A stretch of 64,000 nucleotides of DNA, taken from NCBI RefSeq assembly GCF_014192115.1, contig NZ_JACHXL010000003.1:62001-126000 (forward strand), in the 5' to 3' direction. The stretch is from Psychrobacter luti. GTDB lineage: Bacteria; Pseudomonadota; Gammaproteobacteria; Pseudomonadales; Moraxellaceae. Shown here one piece after another: positions 36,905 to 48,000 of the stretch; positions within the stretch are counted from its first letter, which is position 1, and each line of letters begins with the position of its first letter. The translations under genes were made by a program, and so were the position numbers. The notes under the pieces were generated by a model. That model worked only from the letters and a program-made list of their open reading frames with translations, was not told where the DNA came from and did not search any database.

Positions 36905-37716
36905 AGAATCTCTCATATCAGTCACCATTATCAACGAATTTTCATTATATAGTGAATTATGCTGCGGTGAAATGATTAGCCTGTGTTTTCTAATTGGCAT
37001 TGACTGAGTGGAATATTGCGTTGATAAACAGCGCTGATAATACAGGCCGAAAATAAAGGGATTGCGCTAGAGTGATGAATTTACACTGATTTATTTGAAC
37101 ATAAATTCACTAAATGACTGGAAAAGGCATTACAACTGTGCTAAAACAAACATAATAAAATATATTGATACATTTTTATGACAAAAGAAAATTATTCGGT
37201 AAGGTATACGCTATTTGTATATAATGCCAAAAATATAGCAATACGAAGTATCGTATCTGGCTTTAGTGTCATCTAAATTAAATCCTATTAAGTAACAGTA
37301 AACTACTTTTAATGAGTGAGCTTCAGTAAAAGATTGCTTAAAAGGCTCGCGGTTGGGTTAACTAGAATTTTTATCGATGACTAAATAGTAGGATTGCGCT
37401 AGGCTGATGTAGGTATTATAACCGCTTAAAAACACTTAAAATACCGCGCAATTTACTAAGATAATTTACCATAAAGTGCGTATAGTGACTGATGGTAATG
37501 CGCTGGTAAATAGGCAGATACTGATGGTGAAAATTTAGCTATTATGATCGAGCACAATACAGGGTTTGCTGTTAATCTTTAGATAAAATATGTTCACTGA
37601 TAAATTAAGATAACTGCTTATTATTTTGTATTGATAGCTTAGATTGGCAGATTAGAGTGATAGTCTGTATTCATAGATAGCACTACGAATAAATAGTCAT
37701 TAATAGGATAGAGATA
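36905..37716. other. 812-bp intergenic region before pilG
   Basis: The longest non-coding stretch of the window, between divergent genes. It is AT-rich with no convincing ORF. It contains GATTGCGCTAG twice (about 37060-37070 and 37392-37402), the second extended to GATTGCGCTAGGCT as at 5625-5638. A Shine-Dalgarno-like GGATAGAG precedes pilG. An unrecognised small RNA or long leader is possible. Confidence 0.5.
37392..37405. repeat. dispersed 14-mer GATTGCGCTAGGCT
   Basis: Exact copies occur here and at 5625-5638; the first 11 bases also occur at 37060-37070. All three are intergenic. It could be the core of a dispersed extragenic repeat family. Confidence 0.6.
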
Positions 37717-38097
37717 ATGGAAAATAATTTTGATGGTTTAAAAGTAATGGTAATTGATGACTCAAAGACCATTCGCCGTACCGCAGAAACGTTATTGCAA
37801 AAAGCTGGCTGCGAAGTAGTAACCGCCATTGATGGTTTTGATGCCCTAGCTAAGATTGTTGATCATAACCCAGATATTATTTTTGTGGACATTATGATGC
37901 CACGTTTAGATGGTTATCAGACCTGCGCATTGATAAAAAACAATCCTGATTATGCCAGCAAGCCTGTAATTATGCTGTCATCGAAAGATGGTTTATTTGA
38001 TAAAGCCCGTGGTCGTATTGTCGGTTCTGATGAATATTTAACCAAGCCATTTAGTAAAGATGAGCTTTTTGAGGCGATTAATCAGTATCGCTCATAA
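37717..38097 (+). CDS. pilG: twitching-motility response regulator PilG
   Basis: A 126-residue single receiver domain. Acidic pocket D14-D15, phospho-acceptor D58 (IIFVDIMMPRLDG), S88-S89 switch and K110 (LTKPF) are all present. In the Pil-Chp system PilG is phosphorylated by ChpA and promotes type IV pilus extension at the leading pole. It is the first gene of a cluster that runs to 50638. Confidence 0.95.
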   Translation: MENNFDGLKVMVIDDSKTIRRTAETLLQKAGCEVVTAIDGFDALAKIVDHNPDIIFVDIMMPRLDGYQTCALIKNNPDYASKPVIMLSSKDGLFDKARGRIVGSDEYLTKPFSKDELFEAINQYRS

Positions 38098-38384
38098 TGG
38101 AAGGTTTATTTAAATTCGTTATAAGCTGTTATTAATAGCTCAATATAGATAATAACCAGCTATAAAAACATCATATAAGTCGCTAATCAGACGATAGGTT
38201 ATCTTTACAGTTATTCTTACTGACGCTGTTTAGGAAGATTAATTATGCAGGTTTGTTATGCAAGCTTGCCACTCTATTTATACCGTGATGATAATAATGC
38301 TGCTGATTCAGAGCGACTTATTTTTAATCGATTTGTATCAATAATATATCCTGATGGATATCATCGAAAATAAAGGAAACACCT

Positions 38385-38747
38385 ATGACTACTGTTTTAG
38401 TCATTGACGACTCGCCATCTGAGATGGCGAAATTTCGCGATATGCTTGCGAAGAATAATTATCAAGTATTAGAAGCGACAAACGGTGAGCAAGGCTGTCA
38501 GATGGCCATTGATCATCTGCCAGATGTCATTTTAATGGATGTGGTGATGCCTGAAATGAACGGTTTTCAGGCAACTCGTAAGATTACCCGTGGAAAAACG
38601 ACGTCTCATATTCCTATCATTATGATTAGTACCAAAAATCAAGAAACCGATCGTGTATGGGGTAAGCGTCAAGGCGCTAAAGAATATATTACTAAGCCGA
38701 TTGATGAAAGTGGTCTGGTCCAGATAATTCGTAGAGTAATGGAGTAG
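38385..38747 (+). CDS. pilH: twitching-motility response regulator PilH
   Basis: A 120-residue single-domain CheY-like protein with D8-D9, phospho-acceptor D52 (VILMDVVMPEMNG), S82/T83 and K104 (ITKPI). PilH opposes PilG and acts partly as a phosphate sink, favouring pilus retraction. GGAAAC precedes the ATG. It is separated from pilG by 287 bases, so it may have its own promoter, and it abuts pilI. Confidence 0.95.
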   Translation: MTTVLVIDDSPSEMAKFRDMLAKNNYQVLEATNGEQGCQMAIDHLPDVILMDVVMPEMNGFQATRKITRGKTTSHIPIIMISTKNQETDRVWGKRQGAKEYITKPIDESGLVQIIRRVME

Positions 38748-38750
38748 CTT

Positions 38751-39281
38751 GTGGCATCCAGAGGGTTTATTGAACTGCTACGGATAGCAGACTTAGCACG
38801 CGCGCGCAAAAGTGGTCGCCGCGGAGGAAAAGAGTTTGACTGGCAAGGTGTGGTATTTGAGATTGGTGGTCAGCGTTTGGTAGCACCAATGGGTCAGGTA
38901 TCAGAGATATTGACCATGCCAGAATATACCAGCGTGCCTTTAGTAAAGCCTTGGATGCTCGGCATCGCCAATATTCGTGGGCGCTTGTTACCTTTAACCG
39001 ATTTGTCGCGGTTTTTACAAGTGCCTAGTCAGTTGTCGCAAATGAGCCAACGTAAAGTCATCGTCATTGACCATGATAATGTGTTCTCAGGGTTGTTGGT
39101 CGATCAAGTCTTGGGTATTGAACAGTTCACTCAAGATCAATATCGTCCAGAAGCGCTTGAGTCCAGCTCGCCATTTGCACCTTATAACCATGGCAAGTTT
39201 TTTAAAGATGAGCAGGACTGGTATGTGTTTATGCCAAGCTTGCTTGCACAAGATTTGCAGTATACCGATGCCGCCATATAA
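38751..39281 (+). CDS. pilI: CheW-like coupling protein PilI
   Basis: A 176-residue CheW-domain protein linking receptor PilJ to kinase ChpA. It starts with GTG at 38751, eight bases after GGAG, three bases beyond the pilH stop. The domain shows VVFEIGGQRLVAPMGQVSEIL, VKPWMLGIANIRGRLLPLTDL and VLGIEQF, all standard CheW strands. The first 25 residues are basic (RARKSGRRGGK). Confidence 0.94.
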   Translation: MASRGFIELLRIADLARARKSGRRGGKEFDWQGVVFEIGGQRLVAPMGQVSEILTMPEYTSVPLVKPWMLGIANIRGRLLPLTDLSRFLQVPSQLSQMSQRKVIVIDHDNVFSGLLVDQVLGIEQFTQDQYRPEALESSSPFAPYNHGKFFKDEQDWYVFMPSLLAQDLQYTDAAI

Positions 39282-39484
39282 ATATAGGCATAACGGTTTT
39301 TAGTAATTTACTGTTTTTCATAAGCAGTTTTTGCTAAAGAAAAAATAAAGAACAAGGGCTGACATGGTTTAGTGATATGTCAGCATTCATACAGGCTTTG
39401 TTAATCACTGTTGTTTTGATGACAATATGATTTCAGAGTCAGTCACGATACGACTTTGACGATTGTTTGAAAGGAAGAGGCACG

Positions 39485-40906
39485 ATGAGTGATGTTATAA
39501 ACAACCCTGTAGCTGGTAAGAATAAAACAACGACAGATGCTAATAGTAAATGGAAGCTGTTATTAGGGCTTTGTGCTTTAGTAAGTGTGACTTGTCTTTT
39601 TTGGCTGGTCAATTCATTGTCATCGGTCAGCCAATATTTAACGAATTTTAATCAATCAGTTGTCTTGCCGGTGATTGTATTTGTCTTAGGCGTGCTTGGC
39701 ATCTTATTTACATTGTTCCAGCTACTAAAGCAACGTGGCGGCTCAGAACGTTTATTGATTGAAAAAGAGACCTTGCGTCGTCGCCAAGAAGCGGAAGCAG
39801 AGTCTGAGCGTGCGCGCCAAATTCAAGAAGAGAATGAGCGTAACCAGATTGCAATTTTGCGTCTACTGGATGAGCTAGGCGATTTGGCAGACGGTGATTT
39901 GACGGTAAATGCGACCGTATCGGAAGACTTTACGGGTGCGATTGCTGACTCTGTTAACTTCGCAATTGACCAATTACGTCAGTTGGTACTCGTTATTAAC
40001 AGTACTGCTGATCGCGTCTCGCAGTCTTCAGAGCAAACGCAGATGAATGCGGTTGAGCTTGCTGAGGCGTCTGAGCACCAAGCACAAGAAATTGCTGGCG
40101 TATCAGCGGCTATTAATGAGATGACGGTATCGATTGACCAAGTTTCAAACAACGCCGCAGAATCGGCAACGGTTGCACAGCGTTCAGTTGCTATTGCTTA
40201 CAACGGTGCGGAAGTTGTACAACGCTCGATTGAAGGCATGAACGTTATCCGTGACCAGATTCAAGAGACCTCAAAACGTATCAAACGCCTTGGTGAATCT
40301 TCGCAAGAGATTGGTGATATCGTCGGTCTGATTAACGATATTGCTGACCAAACCAACGTTCTGGCATTGAACGCCGCGATTCAGGCATCGATGGCAGGGG
40401 AAGCGGGTCGAGGCTTTGCGGTTGTTGCCGATGAGGTTCAGCGTCTTGCTGAGCGTTCAGCAAATGCGACCAAACAGATTGAAACGCTGGTAAAAACCAT
40501 TCAGGCGGATACCAGTGAAGCGGTGATGTCGATGGAATCAACAACTTCTGAAGTAGTACGTGGTGCCCGTCTAGCAAAAGATGCGGGTGAGGCACTAGAA
40601 GAGGTGCAAACCGTTTCTAATACTTTGGCAGATCTGATTCAAAACATCTCAAACGCAGCTATGCAACAGGCAGAATCTGCAGGTCATATCTCGCATACGA
40701 TGAATATCATTCAAGATATTACCTCGCAAACGTCATCAGGTTCCATGGCAACGGCGCGCTCTATTGGTGAGCTCAGTGAAATGGCAGCAGCGTTGCAAGA
40801 GTCGGTAACCGGCTTCAAGATTTCTAATGATGATGAGCAATTGCACATAGAACAGACGGACGATGAGTATTTAGATATTGATGAAAGGGTTTCTGACAGT
40901 ATCTAA
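39485..40906 (+). CDS. pilJ: Pil-Chp chemoreceptor PilJ, short form without periplasmic domain
   Basis: A 473-residue methyl-accepting protein from the ATG at 39485 (GGAAGAGG just upstream; a TTG six codons earlier is unlikely). TM1 is about 24-43 and TM2 60-81, leaving only ~16 periplasmic residues. A helical linker and HAMP follow ([15 protein letters not shown]). The signalling hairpin is classic, with [20 protein letters not shown] and [19 protein letters not shown]. The Pseudomonas aeruginosa protein has 682 residues with a periplasmic sensory module, which is missing here. There is no C-terminal CheR-docking pentapeptide. It lies between pilI and pilK. Confidence 0.92.
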   Translation: MSDVINNPVAGKNKTTTDANSKWKLLLGLCALVSVTCLFWLVNSLSSVSQYLTNFNQSVVLPVIVFVLGVLGILFTLFQLLKQRGGSERLLIEKETLRRRQEAEAESERARQIQEENERNQIAILRLLDELGDLADGDLTVNATVSEDFTGAIADSVNFAIDQLRQLVLVINSTADRVSQSSEQTQMNAVELAEASEHQAQEIAGVSAAINEMTVSIDQVSNNAAESATVAQRSVAIAYNGAEVVQRSIEGMNVIRDQIQETSKRIKRLGESSQEIGDIVGLINDIADQTNVLALNAAIQASMAGEAGRGFAVVADEVQRLAERSANATKQIETLVKTIQADTSEAVMSMESTTSEVVRGARLAKDAGEALEEVQTVSNTLADLIQNISNAAMQQAESAGHISHTMNIIQDITSQTSSGSMATARSIGELSEMAAALQESVTGFKISNDDEQLHIEQTDDEYLDIDERVSDSI

Positions 40907-41023
40907 AGGCCAGTTATTATTGAGTCATTAGCGCTTAATTTATGATTTTTATATTGAAATGTTAACCAAATAGTTGCTCTAGTTATTATTTTATCTAAGA
41001 CAACACTATTAATAGCAGGTCAC

Positions 41024-41992
41024 ATGAATAATCATATTCAACAAGACGGTCCTATTATTCATAAAGCCGACGCTTTAGCGGCAGAGGCTTTGAGACAGGA
41101 TGCTGCTTTTGATACAGAGCAATGGCAACGTTATATAGAGCAAGAAATCGGCTTTATATTACCGAATATTCAGCGTAAGTGGTTGGTCAATGCCGTCACG
41201 CAAACAGCACTATCATATGGGCTCACTATCCTACAGTTATGGAAACAGCTACCTATTAATTATGAGCTTCGTCAGCAATTTTTGGATAAAGTACTGATTC
41301 ATGAAAGTCGCTTCTTTCGCCATCAGCCTTCTATAGAGTTTGTCATCGAATGTGCTTTGCAGCATCAACGGCGGCAGCTGACCAATAACAGTGACGATAT
41401 TGCTACCAATGAGTTGTTTCGTATATGGAGCGTCGGTTGTGCGAGTGGGCAAGAGACTTGGTCGCTCGCAATGAGCTTGGCTGCGAAACAGCTGACTAAT
41501 TACACTATATTGGGTACAGATGTCAGCGAGCAAGCATTAAAAAAGGCACGCGTAGGACAGTATGATAAAAGACAGCAAGCTTTAATTCCGCCACATTGTC
41601 AGCAATATATCCAGCCATTGCGTCCGGCAAGCGTGATTAAAGCATTACGTTTTTTTCCTGTAGCGACTAATACTAAGAAAACTATAGAAAATAGTGTACG
41701 TGCTCACTGGCAGGTGATGCCAACCTTAAAACAGCATGTACGCTTTACTTTACATAATATTATCAATCAAGAGCCGCCAACGCCGTATTTACAACAGGTA
41801 ATTGTTTGCCAAAATATGCTGATGTATTTTCGTAAGTTTGATCAGCGTGATATTTTAGCGCGTCTATCAAAGCAGTGTGCGCTAGGCGGTTATATTATAT
41901 TGGCTCCAGGTGAGGCGTTATTTTGGCGTCCCTCAAATATGCGCCGTATTGCGCACCCACAGATTAATGCGTGGCAAAAAATCAGTGCCTAA
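41024..41992 (+). CDS. pilK: CheR-type methyltransferase PilK
   Basis: A 322-residue SAM-dependent methyltransferase predicted to methylate glutamates of PilJ. Motifs are HESRFFR (93-99), the SAM-binding loop SVGCASGQE (136-144), ILGTDVSEQAL, and IVCQNMLMYFRKFDQRDIL near the C-terminus (the CRNVLIYF equivalent). The ATG follows a weak site (GCAGG). It lies immediately before chpA. Confidence 0.93.
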   Translation: MNNHIQQDGPIIHKADALAAEALRQDAAFDTEQWQRYIEQEIGFILPNIQRKWLVNAVTQTALSYGLTILQLWKQLPINYELRQQFLDKVLIHESRFFRHQPSIEFVIECALQHQRRQLTNNSDDIATNELFRIWSVGCASGQETWSLAMSLAAKQLTNYTILGTDVSEQALKKARVGQYDKRQQALIPPHCQQYIQPLRPASVIKALRFFPVATNTKKTIENSVRAHWQVMPTLKQHVRFTLHNIINQEPPTPYLQQVIVCQNMLMYFRKFDQRDILARLSKQCALGGYIILAPGEALFWRPSNMRRIAHPQINAWQKISA

Positions 41993-42022
41993 ATTAGCGC
42001 CTAGACGAGTTAGGATAAATCT

Positions 42023-45000
42023 ATGAAAAACCAGCCCAATGACATGGTGACGTTTGAGTGGTTATTACCACTATTTAATCAGCAATTATCACAGGTAGCT
42101 GATGGCTGGCAATTAGGTGAAAAAAGCGCTGATTATGAGCAAATGTCACACAGCTATCATCAAGTTAGTGGTGCCTTAACCATGCTCAACTTGCCTGCAT
42201 TGGCAAGTTTGGCGACTAAGCTAAGTTTGTTAGCAGGAGTAGTGAATGTCGTTGACATAGAAGATGCTCTGGTAGATGACATTGCAATAAATTCTGAAAC
42301 AGAGTCAGAAACAGCTCCTGAAGTAGCATTTGGTACAGATGAAAGCCGTATTGGTCAGATGGCTAATCGATTACTTATGCGTGAGCTTGGACACTATGCG
42401 CGCACGGGTAGCTGCCATACTGCTTTGCTGAACAAAACCTCGGCTGAGCTGACACAAGTCTTAACGCATTATGGTGTCGTGACTGATCATCTTACAGATG
42501 CTCCTTTAGCCTCTGAAGCTGACTATTCTGCTAGCATGGTAGATGCTGAATATCTTGATATTACAGTACCTGATGTTAAAGCAATGGACAATTTAGACCG
42601 TGAGCAATATCAGCAATTGTTATTGGTTTGGCGTCAGCAAGTACAAGTGTTACTAGCAGCTAATGCCAACACTCCCTCTATACTGACGGTTTTAGAAAAG
42701 GTCAGCCAATATTTATGGCAAACCGCAGCGGATGCAGATTTACAGCGTCTTTGGTATCTGACTGAAACCTGGATGCATGACCTAGCATATAATGAAACCC
42801 CAAAACCTAAACATTATGCCGCATTATTAAGCCAGTTAGATGCGCTGATAGAGTCCTGCGCGCAGCAAAACGAGATATCGACAAGCATCATTAATAACTT
42901 AATAGCCAGTATTTATATTGAGTTAAGTAACCTAGTCAATCATAGTGAAAACTCTCAATCTATATTGCATAACATATCGCAACCGGATGTAGAATCGCGT
43001 TTTTTACCGCGTATACTCAATCAAATTGAAGCCCTTATCTTTAACCTCGATAAACCTCATACGCTATTAAAGCCTTTACAACAAATAAATAACCAACTTG
43101 AGAGTCGTGGTTGGACACTTTTTGCCGTACAGACTAGCTCAATCCTAGATGATATAGAGCGTGGCTTATCTGCAGAAGCAGGGTTGACACAAGAACAGTG
43201 GCAAATTGAGCGCCAACTGCAAGAATTATACGATGCTATCTACAATACTGAACAAGTTATTGCTAGCAAAATAGGAAACGTTGCGTCGTTTACCTCTAAA
43301 GCTGCAGTTGTTACGAATGACGATTTTGATGGTCTTAATAGCGTTGATGGCTTACAAACAGATAATGACCGCCAAATTAATGCGAGTGATAAAGAGCTGC
43401 GTGAGTTGCGTATTGCTGTCGAAGACGTCAAGCAAGGCTTTAATGACTATATCCAGCGCCAACATACCGATCTGTTATCAGAATCAGCAGATTTTACTAA
43501 AATTAGCGAAGCTTTTGATAGTATGGGCTTGCCATCAATTCGCTATGCTACGGATAAAATAGCCGATATATTTGACCAATTAAACACCCATGAGGTTAAC
43601 GTGCTCAGCTGGGATGTTACCGAAGCAGTGGCGGAGGGTTTAACGTCGATTGAGTTATTACTCGATTATCTGGCGCAGCAAGTCTTTAACCAACCATTAT
43701 TAGAACAAGCAAATGCCTATATTGATAAAGCCTCAACGTTGCTTACTGGCTATATCGATGCACCTGAAACAGTAAAAGATACTTTCTTAACACAAAAATT
43801 AGCGGCGAGTAATGTACTGCGCTATGACGACAGTGGTGAAATTGCACCTATTATTAATGATGACGACATTATCGACTCAGTTCTAGAGAGTGATATGGCG
43901 AGTGATAATCTTAATCACTTTAATAGCAGTGATAAAACAGAAAGTGCTGCTTTATTAAACGCCCGTAGTCAAATCAAGCCTGATAACTTTGATATCGATG
44001 AAGATATTCGTGACATCTTTATCGAAGAGGTTGCAGAGGTTATTGCTGATTTAGAAGATTTTTTACCAATATGGCAGCAAGACGCACAGGATTTAACCCC
44101 ATTAACAGAAGTGCGAAGAGGTTTCCATACCTTAAAAGGCTCAGGGCGTATGGTTGGTGCTTTTAGCATCAGTGAGATGGCATGGTCAATTGAAAACCTG
44201 CTTAATCGTCTGTTGGACAAAACACTGCCAGTGACCGATGAAGTCGTCGCATTAGTGACAGAAACGACCCAGCGTCTACCAGCGATGTTGAGTGACTTTG
44301 AAGCACAGCAATTACCAAGCTTTGATCCTGCCATTACTATTGTGCAAAGCAATAATCTAATGAGTCAGCAACCTATCAATACTGGGCTAGAAACATCTAA
44401 AATCACATCTTCTACCGCTGACGTTGAAGGAAACTATCCTTTGCTAGAAGAGAGCTTGTCGTCAAACGAGACCAGCTTAGACATTGAGCATGCCGATACT
44501 GCAGGGACAACTGAGCACGTTAATTATACGATGGCAGAGGAAAAAGCTATCTCTGCATCATTGATAGAATTAGAAATCCCTGCGGTACTGCAAGCATTTG
44601 TGTCAGCAGCTCAGCCGTTACCGATAGATGCTGACGATGCCGATCCTGATATTAAAGAGATATTTTTAGAAGAGGCTAATGAGGTCTTGGATGAAATTGT
44701 GCCTTTATATGAGCAGTGGCAGCTGACTCCTGATGACTTAACCCAGCTGACAGATATTCGTCGCGGTTTCCATACCTTAAAAGGGTCGGGGCGTATGGTT
44801 GGAGCGAACACTAGTGCTGAGTTGGCTTGGTCGATAGAAAATATGCTCAACCGTATTTTAGACAATAGCATTACCGCTTCTACGAATATACAGCAGCTGA
44901 TTAGCCATGTGCTGAGCGTGTATCCTGAGTTATTAACTACCTTTGAGAACGGTAGCCAAGATTATCCTACTATCATGCCATTATGGGTGGCTTGTGCTCA

Positions 45001-48000
45001 GGCTTATAGTAAACAGTTGGGTAATGAATTTAGCTACCCTGCGCTATACCAGCAGTTAGTAGGCACTCCTGCACCGTCTTCTGCGCCAATTACAAATCAA
45101 AGTGCTCAGGATGGTTCTACTAATGAGAGCAATACTGAAGACAGTACTGATGAAAATACCGACAATAGCGATCATATCGACAGTATGTTACAAAAGATCA
45201 ATTCTGTGAATGAAAAAATGGCAGAAGCGCCCATCGTTTTAGCCCCTCAAAGTGAAGAAGAACAAGCCTTTTTTGATATTTTTATTGAAGAAGCAGAAGA
45301 GTTATTGGAGAGCGTTAATGACTTTGTTCGTCGCCATCAAGATGAGCCTTATGTGGCCGTAAGCGATGAGATTGTAAGGGCATTCCATACTTTAAGGGCT
45401 GCTTCTGGGTCTAGTGCTTTGACAGCAATTAGCGAGGTTAGTGCGACCATAGAGCAGAGTTTAGAGCTTTTACAGCAGCAGGATACGCCGATGAGTGCGC
45501 AGCATCTAAAGGCGCTCGCCCAGTCTGCAACGCTTATTAATGGATATTTGGATAACTATAAACAAAATATTCAGCAGCAAGATGTGTCGTTAGAGGAGAC
45601 GCAAAGCCAACAAGATATTGCTTCTTTGCAAGCGATGCTTGGTGAGCAGTACGCCATTAAAGATAACGAGAGCACCGCTGATAACAAGCCAACGATAAAC
45701 CAATTGTTGGATGATAATATCAATGAGTTGCTCGATGCGGAATGGCAGCTAGAAACCGCTTTGACTCATTCAGAAAATGAGCAAGTCGAAACTTATATAG
45801 CGCAGCAAATTGCACAAATAAAATACTTAAGTGGTAAAGCCCAAGAGTTTCCAAAGTTTACTGCCATCCTTAATGAGCTAGGTAACGCTTATGCGTATTT
45901 AAGCCATCATCCTGAACAGTCAGTTGATACGGATATTCAAGCCATTTTACTGGCGGGACATGCGCAATTGGTCGGTTTGTTTGATGCCTTGGCAGGTAGC
46001 AGCTCATTAAAAATTGATGAGCAAGTTCTTCAGCAGCTACGAAGTATTTCTCAGCGCTATGATAATAATGACCAAATAGTCGCTGATGATGCCGCTATCA
46101 GTGCTGAAACTGAAACAGACATTAATATTGCTGCAGAGGCATATGCTGATGCTTTGGTACATAGTATCGCCGCGCCTGAGCTAGAACTTGAAACCATTGA
46201 TACCGATATTGAGCTATTAGAAATCTTCTTAGAAGAGGCACAAGAGCTTGATGACGCGCTCAATGATAGCTTTAGTAAGTGGCGCGCCGATATTAGTAAT
46301 ATCAATACTTTAAAAGTCTTACAGCGTCATCTGCATACCATCAAAGGTGGTGCGCGCATGGCAGGTATCCGTAGTATTGGTGACTTGACTCATGAAGCGG
46401 AAAGTATCTACGAGGCATTTGTAGAAGAAAGACGAGTACCAACCGCACAGTGGCTTGAGATTATGCAGGTGGTGCAAGATACGTTGTCATTACAAGTGGC
46501 GCACATTGTCCGCTATCAACAATCATTTTTTGCACCTGAGCTGATTGAGCAATTACAGCAGTTTGAAAAAGCGAAGACATTGCCAGACGTCGTTCAACTT
46601 ATTGTACCGATGCCTAAAAACCACATTGATACCGAGTCGCAAGTACTGGCAGATGAATACATTCATCGTATAGAGCAAGCAGCAGATAGCTTAAGTTTAG
46701 ATAGAATTATTAAGCAATCATGGGCAAATGGCTTACCTGACCCTGATATCTTGGAAGTGTTTTTAGAAGAAGCAGAAGCCCTGACCAATCGTAACGAATA
46801 TCTGCAATCATTCTTAAGTGATGCAAATGATACGGTGGCATTGCAGGCACTACAACGCGACTTGCATACCCTTAAAGGTGGCGCGCGTATGGTGACCGCT
46901 AGTGGTATTGCTGATCTTGCGCACGAAATGGAATCGGTGTATACGGATTTCGTCGATCGTCGCCGTCCTGCTACCAAAAAAGTCTTAGAGCTATTAGTGG
47001 CTTGTCATGACTGGCTTGCAGATGCCGTATTTATTCTGTCGCAACAGGTGAATCCGCCAACCCCTGATTTATTGATTGAGGCACTACAGCAATTTAGTAA
47101 AAACCCAGATAGCTTAAAGCACATACCAAAAGAGTCATTGCAGGCGCAGCGTGACGCCATTCTTTTGGCGAAACAAAAGCAAGAATCGACCTATATCCAG
47201 AAAGATATTAGTGAGATGCCGTTGATGGTAGCTAATACTGCTGAGCAAGAGCAGAACACCAACAATAATGAGATGATTCGTATCTCAGGTGGTCTGATTG
47301 AGCATATGATTAACCTATCGGGCGAGTCGGCGATTAACCGTGCACGTATCGATATGGGCATGAGTAGCTTGACCAATAGTATTGAAGAGATGGGCACTAC
47401 CGTACAGCGTTTGGCAGATCAGTTACGCCGGATGGAGATTGAGCTTGAGGCGCAGATTTTATCGCAGATCGATGACGAATTGGTCAATCATGAAGGTTTT
47501 GACCCGCTAGAGATGGATCAGTATTCTTCATTGAATCAGTTGTCAAAATCTTTGACAGAATCGGCCTCGGATTTGGTCGATATTAATAACACCTTATTAG
47601 AAAAAACCCGTGATAGTGAAAGTCTGTTGCTACAACTATCACGAACGCAAACCGAGCTCCAAGATGGCTTGATGAACTCGCGTATGGTGCCGTTTACCCG
47701 TCTAACGCCAAGGCTTGAGCGTATCGTACGTCAGACAGCCAACGAGCTTAATAAGTCGGTTGAGCTCAAGATTATCAATGCTGATGATGAAATGGATAGA
47801 ACCATTTTAGAACGCATTACCTCACCGCTTGAGCACATGTTACGTAACGCCGTCGATCACGGGATTGAAAATGTTGCTACACGCCAAAAGGCGGGTAAAG
47901 AGCGTAGTGGACAAATCACGTTAGAAGTACTGCGTGAAGGCAGTGAGATTGTCATCCAGTTAACCGATGACGGTCGTGGGATTGATGTAGAAGCAGTACG

